The notes: generated by a model not told the origin, from the sequence alone. DNA of 64,000 bases from Nonomuraea candida (GCF_000725485.1 NZ_JOAG01000019.1:1-64000), one strand, 5' to 3'. Numbered from the stretch's first letter, positions 53,322-62,102 are shown. A program made the numbers and translations.

Positions 53322-53960
53322 CTAGAACGTGTACGGGTTGGCGGGCGTCACCTCGCGCCGGCGCCGCAGCACCCAGGCGGCCACCACGCCGCCCAGCAGG
53401 CCGAACAGGTGCCCCTGCCAGGAGATGCCATCCTGGTTGGGCAACAGGCCCGCCAGGATGCCCCAGTAGGCGATGCCCACGCCGATGCCGATCACGATGT
53501 CGAGCAGGCTGCGGTCGAACAGGCCGCGGGCCAGGATGTAGCCGAAGTAGCCGAACACCAGCCCGCTGGCGCCCACCGTGTAGGCCCTCGGGCTGGTCGC
53601 CCAGGTGCCCAGCCCGCCGATGAAGACGATCAGCACGCTGGCCCAGACGAACTTGCGCACGTCGCGCAGCCCGGCCAGGAACCCCAGCACCAGCAGGGGC
53701 AGCGAGTTGGCCATGAGGTGGCCGAAGCCGCCGTGCAGGAACGGCGCGAAGATGATGCCGACCAGGCCGTCGCGCGTCCAGCCGACGATGCCGAACTGCC
53801 GGTCGAGCGTGCCGCCCAGGAAGAAGTCGACGCCCTCGACGACCCACATCACGGCGAGCATGGCGAGCACGATGAGCAGCGCGCTGAGCGCGCCGGAGAG
53901 CAGGGCTCCCGCGCCGCGCCTGGCCGAATCGAACCCCCTGGAACCCCAATGGTCGCTCAT
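53322..53960 (-). CDS. Rhomboid-family intramembrane serine protease
   Basis: A 212-residue membrane protein with six helices. The catalytic Ser is in TVGASGLVFGYFG and the His in SWQGHLFGLLGG; HGGFGHLMANSLPLLVLG is the conserved helix 2 block. It cleaves membrane helices; substrate unknown. ATG preceded by AGGAGAG. The 103 bases between its stop and serC contain only a weak direct repeat GGCTCGTC. Confidence 0.9.
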   Translation of the reverse strand: MSDHWGSRGFDSARRGAGALLSGALSALLIVLAMLAVMWVVEGVDFFLGGTLDRQFGIVGWTRDGLVGIIFAPFLHGGFGHLMANSLPLLVLGFLAGLRDVRKFVWASVLIVFIGGLGTWATSPRAYTVGASGLVFGYFGYILARGLFDRSLLDIVIGIGVGIAYWGILAGLLPNQDGISWQGHLFGLLGGVVAAWVLRRRREVTPANPYTF

Positions 53961-54031
53961 GCGCTCTCCTGGTAGGTCGCCTTCCCTCCCTTTACCGTAA
54001 CCAGGCAGAGGCTTGCGCGCGCCATGACAGA

Positions 54032-54063
54032 CCCCTCCCGTTTCCTGTGAGTCACGGGAGGGG
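54032..54063 (-). terminator. Terminator after the crotonase gene
   Basis: CCCCTCCCGT pairs perfectly with ACGGGAGGGG around a 12-base loop, 23 bases beyond the enoyl-CoA hydratase stop on the minus strand. Confidence 0.85.
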
Positions 54064-54085
54064 GATCGCCCTCTCTAGGGAGCGG

Positions 54086-54850
54086 TCACTCGCCCTTCCA
54101 CCGGGGCGCGCGCTTCTCCGCGAAGGCGGCGGCGCCCTCCATGGCGTCCTTCGAGCCGAAGACCGGGTTGATGATCGCGCCCTGCTTCTTGAACATCTCC
54201 TCCAGCGACCAGTCCTGCGACTCGATGATGACCTTCTTGGTCGCGGCCAGCGCCAGCGGGGCGTTGGCGGCGATCGTGCGGGCCAGCTCCAGCGCGCCCT
54301 CCAGGGCCGCGCCGGGCTCGGTGATGCGGTTGACCAGGCCGAGCTCGTACAGGCGGGCGGCCGGGTAGTGCTCGCCCGTCAGGGCGATCTCCATGGCCAC
54401 GTGGTACGGGATCCGGCGCGGCAGCCGCATGATGCCGCCCGCCCCCGCCACCAGGCCCCGCTTGGGCTCCGGCAGGCCGAACTTGGACTCCGCGGAGGCC
54501 ACGATGAGGTCGCAGGCCAGGGCCAGCTCGAAGCCGCCCGCCAGCGCGTACCCCTCGACGGCGGCCACCAGCGGCTTCTTCGGCGGCTGCTCGGTGAGCC
54601 CGCCGAAGCCGCGCCCCTCGACCACGGGGAAGTCACCCGACAGGAAGCCCTTGAGGTCCATCCCCGCCGAGAAGGTGCCGCCGGCGCCCGTCAGGACGTA
54701 GGCGGAGATATCTGGACGTGCGTCCAGGGTGTCCAGCGCCTCGGCCATGCCCCTGGCCACCGCCCCGTTGATGGCGTTGCGCGCCTGGGGCCGGTTGACC
54801 GTGATGATGGCGACGTTGCCGGACTCTTCGACGAGCACTTCGTCAGACAC
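54086..54850 (-). CDS. Enoyl-CoA hydratase/isomerase family protein
   Basis: A 254-residue crotonase with the oxyanion-hole segments GGTFSAGMDLKGFL and AVEGYALAGGFELALACDLI, and the acid region KFGLPEPKRGLVAGAGG. The glutamates of classical hydratases are partly replaced in the second region, so isomerase or other crotonase chemistry is possible. It lies six bases after an SDR gene and forms an operon with it. Confidence 0.9.
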   Translation of the reverse strand: MSDEVLVEESGNVAIITVNRPQARNAINGAVARGMAEALDTLDARPDISAYVLTGAGGTFSAGMDLKGFLSGDFPVVEGRGFGGLTEQPPKKPLVAAVEGYALAGGFELALACDLIVASAESKFGLPEPKRGLVAGAGGIMRLPRRIPYHVAMEIALTGEHYPAARLYELGLVNRITEPGAALEGALELARTIAANAPLALAATKKVIIESQDWSLEEMFKKQGAIINPVFGSKDAMEGAAAFAEKRAPRWKGE

Positions 54851-54856
54851 GGGACC

Positions 54857-55630
54857 TCACTTGGGCTGGAAGCGGATACCGCCGTCGAAGCGGATGACCT
54901 CGGCGTTCATGTAGTCGTTCTCGATCAGCGACCTGACCAGGTGCGCGAACTCGTCGGCCCGTCCCATGCGCTTGGGGAAGACCACCGGCGCCACCAGCTT
55001 GGCCTTGAACTCCTCGGCGTTGCCGGAGAAGCCGTAGATGGGGGTGTCGATGATGCCGGGGCAGATCGTGTTCACCCGTACGCCGATCGCGGCCAGGTCG
55101 CGCGCCGCGGGCACCGTCATGCCCACGATGCCGCCCTTGGAGGCCGAGTAGGCGAGCTGGCCCGTCTGCCCCTCCAGCGCCGCCACGGAGGCCGTGTTGA
55201 CGACCACGCCGCGCTGCCCGTCGGCGTCGGCCGGCTCGGTCTTGGCGATGGCCGCGGCCGCGATGCGCATGAGGTTGAACGTGCCGATCAGGTTGACCTC
55301 GATGACCTTGCGGTAGGAGGCCGGGTTGTGCGGGTTGCCGTCACGGTTGACGGTGCGCTCGGCCCAGCCGATGCCGGCGCTGTTGACCACCACGCGCAGC
55401 GGCTTGCCGGTGGCCACGGCGGCGTCCACGGCCGCCTGCACCTGCTCGTCGTCGGAGACGTCCGTCTTGGCGAAGACGCCGCCGATCTCGTCGGCGACGG
55501 CCTTGCCGCGCTCCTCGTTGAGGTCGGCGACCACCACGGTCGCGCCGGCGCGGGCCAGCTCGCGGGCCGTGGCCTCGCCGAGGCCGCTGGCGCCGCCGGA
55601 GATGATTGCTGCAGATCCGTTCACGTCCAT
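54857..55630 (-). CDS. SDR-family 3-hydroxyacyl-CoA dehydrogenase-like
   Basis: A 257-residue short-chain dehydrogenase with the dinucleotide motif [24 protein letters not shown] (Asp favouring NAD), catalytic Ser in [10 protein letters not shown] and YSASK. It resembles type II 3-hydroxyacyl-CoA dehydrogenases, which fits its neighbour in beta-oxidation. The ATG at 55630 lies seven bases after TAGGGT without a strong ribosome site, suggesting a leaderless mRNA. Confidence 0.9.
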   Translation of the reverse strand: MDVNGSAAIISGGASGLGEATARELARAGATVVVADLNEERGKAVADEIGGVFAKTDVSDDEQVQAAVDAAVATGKPLRVVVNSAGIGWAERTVNRDGNPHNPASYRKVIEVNLIGTFNLMRIAAAAIAKTEPADADGQRGVVVNTASVAALEGQTGQLAYSASKGGIVGMTVPAARDLAAIGVRVNTICPGIIDTPIYGFSGNAEEFKAKLVAPVVFPKRMGRADEFAHLVRSLIENDYMNAEVIRFDGGIRFQPK

Positions 55631-55678
55631 GTACCGGACCCTAACCCGCAAACCGAATGAAGTTCTACTCGGGGCGGG

Positions 55679-56017
55679 TTAAATCTCACCCACGGCGGTG
55701 TCCACGTCGGAGTACACCTTGATCCGCCGGTCGAGCCCGGTGGTGCGGAGGATGCGCGCCACGGGCGCCTGGGGCGCCGCCAGGGACACGCCGCCGCCCT
55801 CTCCCGTCGCCAGCCGCCAGGCCTCGATCAGCACCGACAGGCCGCTGGAGTCCATGAACGACAGCTGCTGCAGGTCGAGCACGAGCCGGGCGCCGTCCTG
55901 CTTGATGGCGTCGCGCACCTCGTCGCGCAGGAACGGCGCGGTGAACAGGTCCAGCTCTCCCTCGACGGCCACCACCACGGCGTCACCCAGGGCGTGTCGC
56001 GCAAGCCGCAGCTTCAT
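55679..56017 (-). CDS. STAS-domain anti-sigma factor antagonist
   Basis: A 112-residue SpoIIAA-like protein with the phosphorylatable Ser in LQQLSFMDSSGLSVLIEAWR. When unphosphorylated such proteins bind an anti-sigma kinase and free a sigma factor. The ATG at 56017 has GAGGAGGGG upstream. No sigma or kinase gene is adjacent; the PAS-GAF-SpoIIE-HATPase protein is one possible partner. Confidence 0.9.
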   Translation of the reverse strand: MKLRLARHALGDAVVVAVEGELDLFTAPFLRDEVRDAIKQDGARLVLDLQQLSFMDSSGLSVLIEAWRLATGEGGGVSLAAPQAPVARILRTTGLDRRIKVYSDVDTAVGEI

Positions 56018-56203
56018 TGGGCCCCTCCTCGATGAGCCACTGTACTTCGACATCCCCGGATAGCGGGCATGCACAAACTACGAAAAGTCGGATGCAGGAG
56101 GACAAGGATGGCCTAAACGCGCGCCAAACACCCCATCAAGAACCATGCTCCGGATTTCTACCCATCTCGCTGCCGCTGCCCCAGCCTGGAGGACCGGGTT
56201 GCC

Positions 56204-56938
56204 TCACGCGTCGGGGATCGCGAAGCCGTACGGGAGCTCCAGGCGGTGTCTCGCCAGCAGGTCGGCGTCGGCCAGCAGCTTGCGCGTGGGCCCGTCGGCG
56301 GCGATCACGCCGCCGGAGAGGATCAGCGCCCGCTCGCATAGCTCCAGCGCGTACGGCAGGTCGTGCGTGACCATGAGCACCGTCACGTCCAGGGAGCGCA
56401 GGATCTCCGCCAGCTCCCTGCGGGCGGCCGGGTCGAGGTTGGAGGAGGGCTCGTCGAGCACCAGGATCTCCGGGGCCATGGCCAGCACCGTCGCCACCGC
56501 CACCCGGCGGCGCTGGCCGAACGACAGGTGGTGCGGCGGCCGGTCGGCGAGCTCCAGCATGCCCACCCGCGCGAGCGCGTCCTCGACCACCCGGTCCAGC
56601 TCCGCGCCGCGCAGGCCGGCGTTGGCCGGGCCGAAGGCCACGTCGTCGCGCACCGTCGGCATGAAGAGCTGGTCGTCGGGGTCCTGGAAGACCAGGCCGA
56701 CGCGCTGCCTGACCTCTTTGAGGGTGTCCTTGCGCACCGGGGTGCCGGCGACGGTGACAGTCCCGTGCCCGGCGGTGAGGATGCCGTTGAGATGCAGGAC
56801 GAGCGTGGTCTTGCCCGCGCCGTTGGGGCCGAGCAGCGCCACCCGCTCGCCGCGCCGGATCGACAGGTCCACGCCGAACAACGCCTGCGTGCCGTCGGGA
56901 TAGGCGTAGGCGAGCCGCCGGACTTCGAGGGAGTTCAC
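56204..56938 (-). CDS. cbiO: Cobalt/nickel ECF transporter ATPase
   Basis: A 244-residue ABC ATPase. Walker A is GPNGAGKTT, the Q-loop FQDPDDQLF is characteristic of CbiO/EcfA, signature LSFGQRRRV (with FGQ rather than GGQ), Walker B VLDEPSSNLDP. It powers import through CbiQ and the CbiMN substrate unit. The GTG start overlaps the cbiQ stop in GTGA. Confidence 0.92.
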   Translation of the reverse strand: MNSLEVRRLAYAYPDGTQALFGVDLSIRRGERVALLGPNGAGKTTLVLHLNGILTAGHGTVTVAGTPVRKDTLKEVRQRVGLVFQDPDDQLFMPTVRDDVAFGPANAGLRGAELDRVVEDALARVGMLELADRPPHHLSFGQRRRVAVATVLAMAPEILVLDEPSSNLDPAARRELAEILRSLDVTVLMVTHDLPYALELCERALILSGGVIAADGPTRKLLADADLLARHRLELPYGFAIPDA

Positions 56939-57690
56939 CACGTCAGACCCCACACGGCCAGGGCGAGGGCGGGCAGGGCGAGCGCGAGGCCCCATTGGCG
57001 GGCGGAGGCGGCCAGGTCGTCGACCACCGGCATCCGGCCGGTGTAGCCCCGGCTCAGCATCGCCAGGTGCACCCGCTCGCCCCGTTCGTACGAGCGGATG
57101 AACAGCGCGCCCGCGGACCGGGCCAGCACGGGCGCGTGCCGCAGGTCGCGCGCCTCGAAGCCGCGCGACTCCCTGGCCACCCGCATCCGCCGCATCTCCC
57201 CCACGATCACGTCCAGATATCTCAGCATGAACATGGCGATCTGCACCAGCAGGCTCGGCAGCCGCAGCCGCTGCGCCCCGAGCAGGATCGCGCGCGGCTC
57301 CGTGGTCGCCGTCAGCAGGACGGAGGCGGCCACCCCGAGCGTGGCCTTGGCCAGGATGTTCCAGGCCGCCCAGAGGCCCGGCAGGCTCAGCGAGAGCCCC
57401 AGCACCGAGATCCGCTCCCCCAGGCCGACGATCGGGATGAACACGGCGAACAGCACGAAGGGCACCTCGATCACCATGCGCCGCAGCAGGCGCCCCGGCG
57501 GCACCCTCGCCGCCGCCGCGACGCCCGCCAGCAGCAGCGCGTAGCAGGCGAAGGCCCACAACCGCTCGCGCGGGGTGGCGACCACCACGAGCGCGAAGGC
57601 GAAGACGGCCAGGAGCTTGCACTGGGGCGGCAGCCGGTGCACGACCGAGTCGCCCGGCAGGTGGAGCTGGTGGTGGTGCCCGGCGCCCAC
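56935..57690 (-). CDS. cbiQ: Cobalt/nickel ECF transporter transmembrane protein
   Basis: A 251-residue membrane protein of the CbiQ/EcfT family with coupling-helix motifs of the Ala-Arg-Gly type in RVARESRGFEARD and AMLSRGYTGRM. N-terminal GAGHHHQLHLPGDS carries a His cluster that may touch metal. It links CbiMN to CbiO. Starts three bases after cbiMN. Confidence 0.92.
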   Translation of the reverse strand: MGAGHHHQLHLPGDSVVHRLPPQCKLLAVFAFALVVVATPRERLWAFACYALLLAGVAAAARVPPGRLLRRMVIEVPFVLFAVFIPIVGLGERISVLGLSLSLPGLWAAWNILAKATLGVAASVLLTATTEPRAILLGAQRLRLPSLLVQIAMFMLRYLDVIVGEMRRMRVARESRGFEARDLRHAPVLARSAGALFIRSYERGERVHLAMLSRGYTGRMPVVDDLAASARQWGLALALPALALAVWGLTW

Positions 57691-57693
57691 GGA

Positions 57694-58905
57694 TCACGCC
57701 CTGGTCTCGCCGTGGGCCCTGCCCTGGGTGTCGTCGCGGACCTGGTCGCGCGGCTGGTCGAGGGTCGCGTCACGGCTCGTGTCACGGCTCGTGTCACGGC
57801 TCGTGTCACGGCTCGTGTCACGGCTCGTGTCACGGCTTCGTGCGGCGTGGGCCACGGCTCCGGCGACGAGCAGCACCAGGCCCACGCCGATGATCCCGGC
57901 CACCCCGACGGGGATCCCGCCCACCTCGCCGTAATCGGCCAGCGCCCACTCCCCGAACAGGTGGCCGGTCGCCCGGTCGATGAAGCCCTCGTTCTCGGCG
58001 ACCGCCTCCAGGCCGTCGGGCGAGGAGGAGGCGACGAAGGAGACGAGCCCGGCCAGCACCAGCGTCACGCCGGCCCCGCCGAGCAGGAACGGCCTCAGCG
58101 GGCCACGCCCGCCGACCGGCTTCCCGGCGCCCTCGATCGCGGAAGCGGCCGCGCCCGCGGTCGCGGTCGTGTCCGTGGTCGCGGTCGTGCCCGCCGTCGC
58201 GGTCGTGCCCGCGGTCGCGGTCGTGGTCGTGGTCGTGCCCTCCGCGTCGCGCAGGAGGAGCGGCCTGGTCAGGCCGCGGGCGCCGTACACGAGGTCGGGC
58301 CGCACGGCCAGCACCGCGCCGACGGTCACGGCCGTGATCAGGCCCTCGCCGACGCCGATGAGCAGGTGCACCCCGCCCATCGCCGCGGCCACCGTGCCGA
58401 CCTCGATCGGCGCGGTCCCGCCGATCCAGAACAGCAGCGTGAAGACGAGCGCGGCGGCCGGCACCGACACCAGCGCCGCCAGGAACGCGGCCACCGCGAC
58501 CTTGCCCCCGGCCACCCGGGTCACCAGCCGGAAGACGCCCCAGCCGGCGAGCACCGTGACGATGCCCATGATCGTGATGTTGACGCCGAGCGCGGTCAGC
58601 CCGCCGTCGGCGAAGAAGACGCTCTGCACCAGCAGGACCACGGCCATGCAGAGCACCCCTGTGTAGGGCCCGACGAGTATCGCGGCCAGCGCGCCGCCCA
58701 TCAGGTGGCCGCTGGTGCCGGCGGCGACGGGGAAGTTGAGCATCTGCACGGCGAAGATGAAGGCCGCGACCAGCCCGGCCATCGGCGCGGTCCGGTCGTC
58801 GAGCTCGCGCCGCGCCCCGCGCAGGCAGACCGCGACGCCGGCGGCCGCCACCACGCCGGCCGAGATGGATGTCACCGCGTTGAAGAAGCCATCGGGAACG
58901 TGCAC
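57694..58905 (-). CDS. Cobalt/nickel substrate-specific unit CbiM fused to CbiN-like domain
   Basis: A 403-residue protein. The CbiM part (about 1-225) starts MHVPDGFFNAV, the metal-binding N-terminus, and has HLMGGALAAILVGPY. A low-complexity Thr/Ala/Gly linker (about 228-262) joins it to a PDGL domain (FVASSSPDGLEAVAENEGF) typical of CbiN. The C-terminal tail is a 5-fold repeat of Ser-Arg-Asp-Thr encoded by 12-bp tandem units. The start is the GTG at 58905 with AGGGAGGC upstream. Whether Co or Ni is taken up is not determined. Confidence 0.9.
   Translation of the reverse strand: MHVPDGFFNAVTSISAGVVAAAGVAVCLRGARRELDDRTAPMAGLVAAFIFAVQMLNFPVAAGTSGHLMGGALAAILVGPYTGVLCMAVVLLVQSVFFADGGLTALGVNITIMGIVTVLAGWGVFRLVTRVAGGKVAVAAFLAALVSVPAAALVFTLLFWIGGTAPIEVGTVAAAMGGVHLLIGVGEGLITAVTVGAVLAVRPDLVYGARGLTRPLLLRDAEGTTTTTTATAGTTATAGTTATTDTTATAGAAASAIEGAGKPVGGRGPLRPFLLGGAGVTLVLAGLVSFVASSSPDGLEAVAENEGFIDRATGHLFGEWALADYGEVGGIPVGVAGIIGVGLVLLVAGAVAHAARSRDTSRDTSRDTSRDTSRDTSRDATLDQPRDQVRDDTQGRAHGETRA
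57770..57838. repeat. 12-bp coding repeats near the 3' end of cbiMN
   Basis: GTCACGGCTCGT is repeated five times and encodes Ser-Arg-Asp-Thr units (minus strand). It is a multiple of three, so length variation would keep the frame. Confidence 0.93.
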
Positions 58906-58981
58906 GGCATGCCTCCCTGAAGAGGTCTGGCAAAACAGCCCCACTTTAGGACATGGACTTGCACCTGCATATGGCTTGCAG
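58906..58981. promoter_or_regulatory. Short cbiMNQO upstream region with repeated TGCA elements
   Basis: Within 76 bases, TTGCA-type words recur at three places and CTGCA-N7-TGCAG forms an inverted pair on the minus strand (about 58962-58980). Nickel/cobalt-responsive Fur-family sites (Nur boxes) contain TTGCAA-type half sites, so this may be the metal operator. Evidence is weak. Confidence 0.35.
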
Positions 58982-60823
58982 TTACCGCCGGATCCTCTCG
59001 ATGACGGACCGCGCCGTCAGCCGCCGCACCACCGCGCTCAGCCGCCCCTTGCCCGAGGTCGCGTACGGGCGCACGCTCCTGAGCAGCGCCCTCCCCCACC
59101 ACCTGCGCGGCCCCGCGACCGTGTCGGTCTCGATCCTGAACCGCGCGGGCGGCCCGCCCAGATCCAGCTCCAGGTACGCGTCCCAGGTGCCCGGCGTCAG
59201 CCGCCCCACCGCCGGCCTGGCCGCGAAGCCGCCCCCGGGCAGCGCCACCACCCGGTCGGCGCGCTCGCATCCGGTGCGCCGCTCCCGCCACACGATCCGC
59301 CTGACCGCCGAGCTCGCCGGCGTGGTGCCGACCACGGAGATCTCGCCGTCGACCAGCAGCCGGTGCCCGAGCCCCCACCGCATCCTGATCAGCCGGACGG
59401 CGCCGGGCACCGCGACCACGTGCCCGCCCATGTCGATGCTGAGGTTGCCGTTGTCCCTGGTGAAGTAGGGCAGGGCCACCATGCCGCCGATCAGCCGGGG
59501 CTGCGGGCGGGTGACGCCGCCGTCGCGGTCGGCCCCGAGCCTGCCGAGCCTGATCACGCCCTCGATCTCGACCGCCACCCGCAGGTCCCAGACGCCGGAG
59601 TCGAGGGCGGCCAGGTCCAGCCGCGCGACGAACTCGCCGCCCTTGCGCTCGGCCGGCACGACCAGCTCCCTGGCCGGGTCGTGGCGGGCCCGCAGCACCA
59701 CGGCCAGGCCGTCGTCCCTGGTGATGCCGTGGAGCCGGGCCGCGCCCGTCACCACCAGGCGGTCGCCCTCCCAGCGCAGCCCGGTGAGCCGGCGCCGCAC
59801 GGTGGCGCTCTCGATGCGGGCCAGGCGCACCAGGCGGTCGATGTCGTCCAGCGCGCCCGCCCGCTGCCTGTCGATGGTGTTGAGCCGCTCGTGCACGCCC
59901 GGCGTGTACCACTCGTCGCAGATCGCCGCGACCTCCCGCGCGATGTCCTTGCGCCGCACGTCGTCGCTGTCGAGGAAGACGGGCCCGAGCTGGGTGAACA
60001 CGTCGAGCCTGAAGTGCCTGCGCAGCAGGTGGTCGCGCAGCGGCCCCGGCGGGACGTGCCGGGCCATGAGCCGGATCGGCTCCTTGATCATGGCCAGCCA
60101 GGCCAGCGGGTCGCGGCTGTCGGGACGCTGCATGATGCTGCTGCCGTCGGGCCTGGAGACGAGGTGGTAGCAGTCGTGGTCGGCCACCACGGAGATCGCG
60201 CGGGCGTGGCAGTAGGCGTGGACGGTGAACAGGATGTCCTCCCCCACCAGCATGCCCTCGCCGAACCTGATGTGATGGCGCTCGATCAGCTCCCGCCGGA
60301 ACAGCTTGAAGCAGCACAGGCTGTTGTAGACGGCGCTGTCGCCCAGGCCCACCCGCTCGGCGCTGCGCGCGAACATCGACACCGGGGCCCGCCGGCCGTG
60401 GCCCACGATCTTGCCGAGCACGATGTCGGAGTCGTTGCCGTCGGCCATGGCCACCATGCGTTCGAGCGCCTCGGGGCCGAGGTAGTCGTCGGCGTCGCAG
60501 AAGAAGACGTACCGGCCGGTGGCGTGCTCGATGCCGATGTTGCGCGGGCGGCCGGCGCCGCCGCTCGCCTCGACGTGCACCACCTTGACGATGTCGGGGT
60601 GATAGGAGGCGTAGAGGTCGAGCAGCTCGCCGCTGCCGTCGGTGGAGCCGTCGTCCACGACCACGATCTCCTTCTTCACCCGCTGCACGAGCGCGGCGGT
60701 GAGGCATCGGTCGAGGTAGGCCCGGCAGTTGTGGACGGGGATGACGACGCTGACGTCGACCGCGTCGTCATCGCACCCTGCGCCCTGCATGGCCATCACT
60801 CCAGAGTCACGTTGCGCGGTCAT
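58982..60823 (-). CDS. Family 2 glycosyltransferase with C-terminal beta domains
   Basis: A 613-residue protein. GT-A domain (about 22-250) with VSVVIPVHNCRAYLDRCL, VVDDGSTDGSGE, the metal-binding YVFFCDADDYLGPEALERM and GEGMLVGEDILFTV. The following helical and beta regions (about 300-610) resemble the tandem tail domains of TarS-like poly(ribitol-phosphate) glycosyltransferases. It may decorate teichoic acid or a related polymer. ATG at 60823; an internal ATG twelve codons in (MQGAG) has a better ribosome site (GGAG). It lies just upstream of the cbi operon on the same strand. Confidence 0.83.
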   Translation of the reverse strand: MTAQRDSGVMAMQGAGCDDDAVDVSVVIPVHNCRAYLDRCLTAALVQRVKKEIVVVDDGSTDGSGELLDLYASYHPDIVKVVHVEASGGAGRPRNIGIEHATGRYVFFCDADDYLGPEALERMVAMADGNDSDIVLGKIVGHGRRAPVSMFARSAERVGLGDSAVYNSLCCFKLFRRELIERHHIRFGEGMLVGEDILFTVHAYCHARAISVVADHDCYHLVSRPDGSSIMQRPDSRDPLAWLAMIKEPIRLMARHVPPGPLRDHLLRRHFRLDVFTQLGPVFLDSDDVRRKDIAREVAAICDEWYTPGVHERLNTIDRQRAGALDDIDRLVRLARIESATVRRRLTGLRWEGDRLVVTGAARLHGITRDDGLAVVLRARHDPARELVVPAERKGGEFVARLDLAALDSGVWDLRVAVEIEGVIRLGRLGADRDGGVTRPQPRLIGGMVALPYFTRDNGNLSIDMGGHVVAVPGAVRLIRMRWGLGHRLLVDGEISVVGTTPASSAVRRIVWRERRTGCERADRVVALPGGGFAARPAVGRLTPGTWDAYLELDLGGPPARFRIETDTVAGPRRWWGRALLRSVRPYATSGKGRLSAVVRRLTARSVIERIRR

Positions 60824-61116
60824 CCCGTTTCAGTATGTGACGAACGCGGGTGTCCATGGGGGCCGATCAGATCTCTTCGCCCCCTGTCTTTTTGCTGACA
60901 ACGGGAAATCGCGGCATTCCACTGATATGGCCGCATGATCTCGCCAAACAGCTCATGAGGATTGAGGTGAAGAAGTTTCAGGGAAGAGGTTTTCCCACCG
61001 GGGTACAGAAATATCTCCGCCGGGATCAGTTGAACACCACCGCGCGCCGCGCGTCATCCCGCTGACACGGTTGCGCGTCTACAGTTAGGCGACCTTGACC
61101 CGGAAGGTGGCGGGAA
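60824..61116. other. AT-richer gap without a convincing gene
   Basis: GC content falls visibly around 60880-61020. A frame from the ATG at 60956 (or GTG 60965) to 61065 encodes a basic peptide containing KKFQGRGFPTGVQKYLRRDQ, with AGGA before the GTG, but its third-position GC is low and no promoter or terminator frames it. A TACAGT (about 61080) could be a -10 for the next gene. Confidence 0.35.
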
Positions 61117-61476
61117 ATGACAGCGGATCTTCACAGCGGCACGGCCGACGAACCGGCCGTGCAGACTGCCGAGTTCATCGTCTCGTCGGCGCGCCTCGCG
61201 GAGCTGTACGACTGCTCCGCGCTGCTGCGCCGCACGAGGACGCGGGCCGAAGAGATCGTGGACGAGGCGCGCGCGCTGCTGGCCGAGGCGGAGCGGCGCG
61301 GCGACGCCGAACGCGCCCTCACCCTGCGCGACCACCTCGAACAGGCGCGCGGCAAGTACTGCCAGGTGCTCGGCGCGTACCTGACGATCTGCCGCAGGAT
61401 CAACGAGGAGCGGCAGGAGATCCTGCGGGCCCAGATGGAACGGGACCGCACGGCGGGGTTGTCAGGCGTCGCCTGA
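61117..61476 (+). CDS. Hypothetical helical protein
   Basis: A 119-residue soluble protein, mostly long charged helices ([20 protein letters not shown], then [20 protein letters not shown]), with two Cys. GGTGGCGGG precedes the ATG. No family recognised. It lies immediately upstream of the zinc-finger/HTH gene, and its stop codon is inside the first of two operator-like palindromes. Confidence 0.65.
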   Translation: MTADLHSGTADEPAVQTAEFIVSSARLAELYDCSALLRRTRTRAEEIVDEARALLAEAERRGDAERALTLRDHLEQARGKYCQVLGAYLTICRRINEERQEILRAQMERDRTAGLSGVA

Positions 61477-61502
61477 CGGGGTACCGTCAGGCGATGCCTG
61501 AC
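61459..61502 (+). promoter_or_regulatory. Promoter with paired GTCAGGC-N3-GCCTGAC operators
   Basis: TTGTCA (61459-61464), a 17-base spacer and TACCGT (61482-61487) form a strong promoter whose predicted start is the ATG at 61494. Two perfect 17-bp dyads with identical arms, GTCAGGC and GCCTGAC, lie at 61461-61477 and 61486-61502, centres 25 bases apart. One covers the -35/spacer, the other the end of the -10, the start site and the start codon. Confidence 0.82.
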
Positions 61503-61859
61503 TGGACGGAAAAGCTCCGCTGCTCCTTCTGTCACAAGAAGAGTTCGGACGTGCAAAAGCTCATTGCCGGGCCGGGCGTGCACATTTGCGACGAATGCGT
61601 CGGACTGTGCACCGAAATTCTCGACCAAGAACGGCAGGCCGCCTCCACCGCGCCCCGGCTCCCCGCGTGGGAGTCGATGTCGGTGGAACAAATACTCGAC
61701 CATCTGCCGAAAATCGCCGCCGTGCAGGCACAGGTGGACGACAACCTGCGCGACTGGGTGGGGCACCTCCGCACCCGGGACGTGAGCTGGGAACGCATCG
61801 GCGCCTCGCTCGGCATGACGCGACAGTCCGCATGGGAGCGTTTCAGAAGCGAAACCTGA
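61494..61859 (+). CDS. ClpX-type zinc-finger protein with C-terminal HTH
   Basis: A 121-residue protein. Residues 9-36 match the ClpX C4 zinc-binding domain ([20 protein letters not shown], then [11 protein letters not shown]; four Cys). The C-terminal part ([20 protein letters not shown]) looks like a helix-turn-helix. No AAA+ domain is present. It may be a DNA-binding regulator that also recognises ClpX-type partners. Predicted leaderless. The paired operator suggests autoregulation. Confidence 0.8.
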   Translation: MPDWTEKLRCSFCHKKSSDVQKLIAGPGVHICDECVGLCTEILDQERQAASTAPRLPAWESMSVEQILDHLPKIAAVQAQVDDNLRDWVGHLRTRDVSWERIGASLGMTRQSAWERFRSET

Positions 61860-61923
61860 AACGTCCGGGATTCTGTGTGAACCTTCGCCGCTTTTGGGGC
61901 GTCCTACCCTGTGGAGACCCAAG

Positions 61924-62031
61924 ATGCACGTCATGGACGGTCTCGCGGCGCCCGACCTCGACCGGCCACGGCTGGAGCCGGCCCTGGTCCTGACTCCGCA
62001 CGACAAGGCGGAGCGGCTGACCGCAGAGTGA
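61924..62031 (+). CDS. Candidate small protein of 35 residues
   Basis: A frame starting MHVMDGLAAPDLDRPRLEPA and ending KAERLTAE, with GGAG eight bases before the ATG, a -10-like TACCCT at 61905-61910 and a perfect 15-bp terminator directly after the stop. High third-position GC. No family known. It may alternatively be 3' UTR of the zinc-finger gene. Confidence 0.4.
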   Translation: MHVMDGLAAPDLDRPRLEPALVLTPHDKAERLTAE

Positions 62032-62035
62032 ACGG

Positions 62036-62071
62036 GCTCCAGCTCCCCGGGCGCATCCGGGGAGCTGGAGC
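62036..62071 (+). terminator. Terminator after the small frame
   Basis: GCTCCAGCTCCCCGG pairs perfectly with CCGGGGAGCTGGAGC over a 6-base loop; it would end transcription from the zinc-finger gene and the small frame. Confidence 0.85.
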
Positions 62072-62102
62072 AGGGGGCTCCGGCGCGCGATCGATCCCCC
62101 GG

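Noticed and set aside
58906..58981. Cobalamin riboswitch before the cobalt transporter
   Set aside because: Only 76 bases separate the genes, too short for a B12 riboswitch, and no B12-box sequence is present.
60956..61065. A basic 36-codon frame in the AT-richer gap
   Set aside because: Weak start context, low GC3 and no terminator; kept only as a remark in the gap entry.
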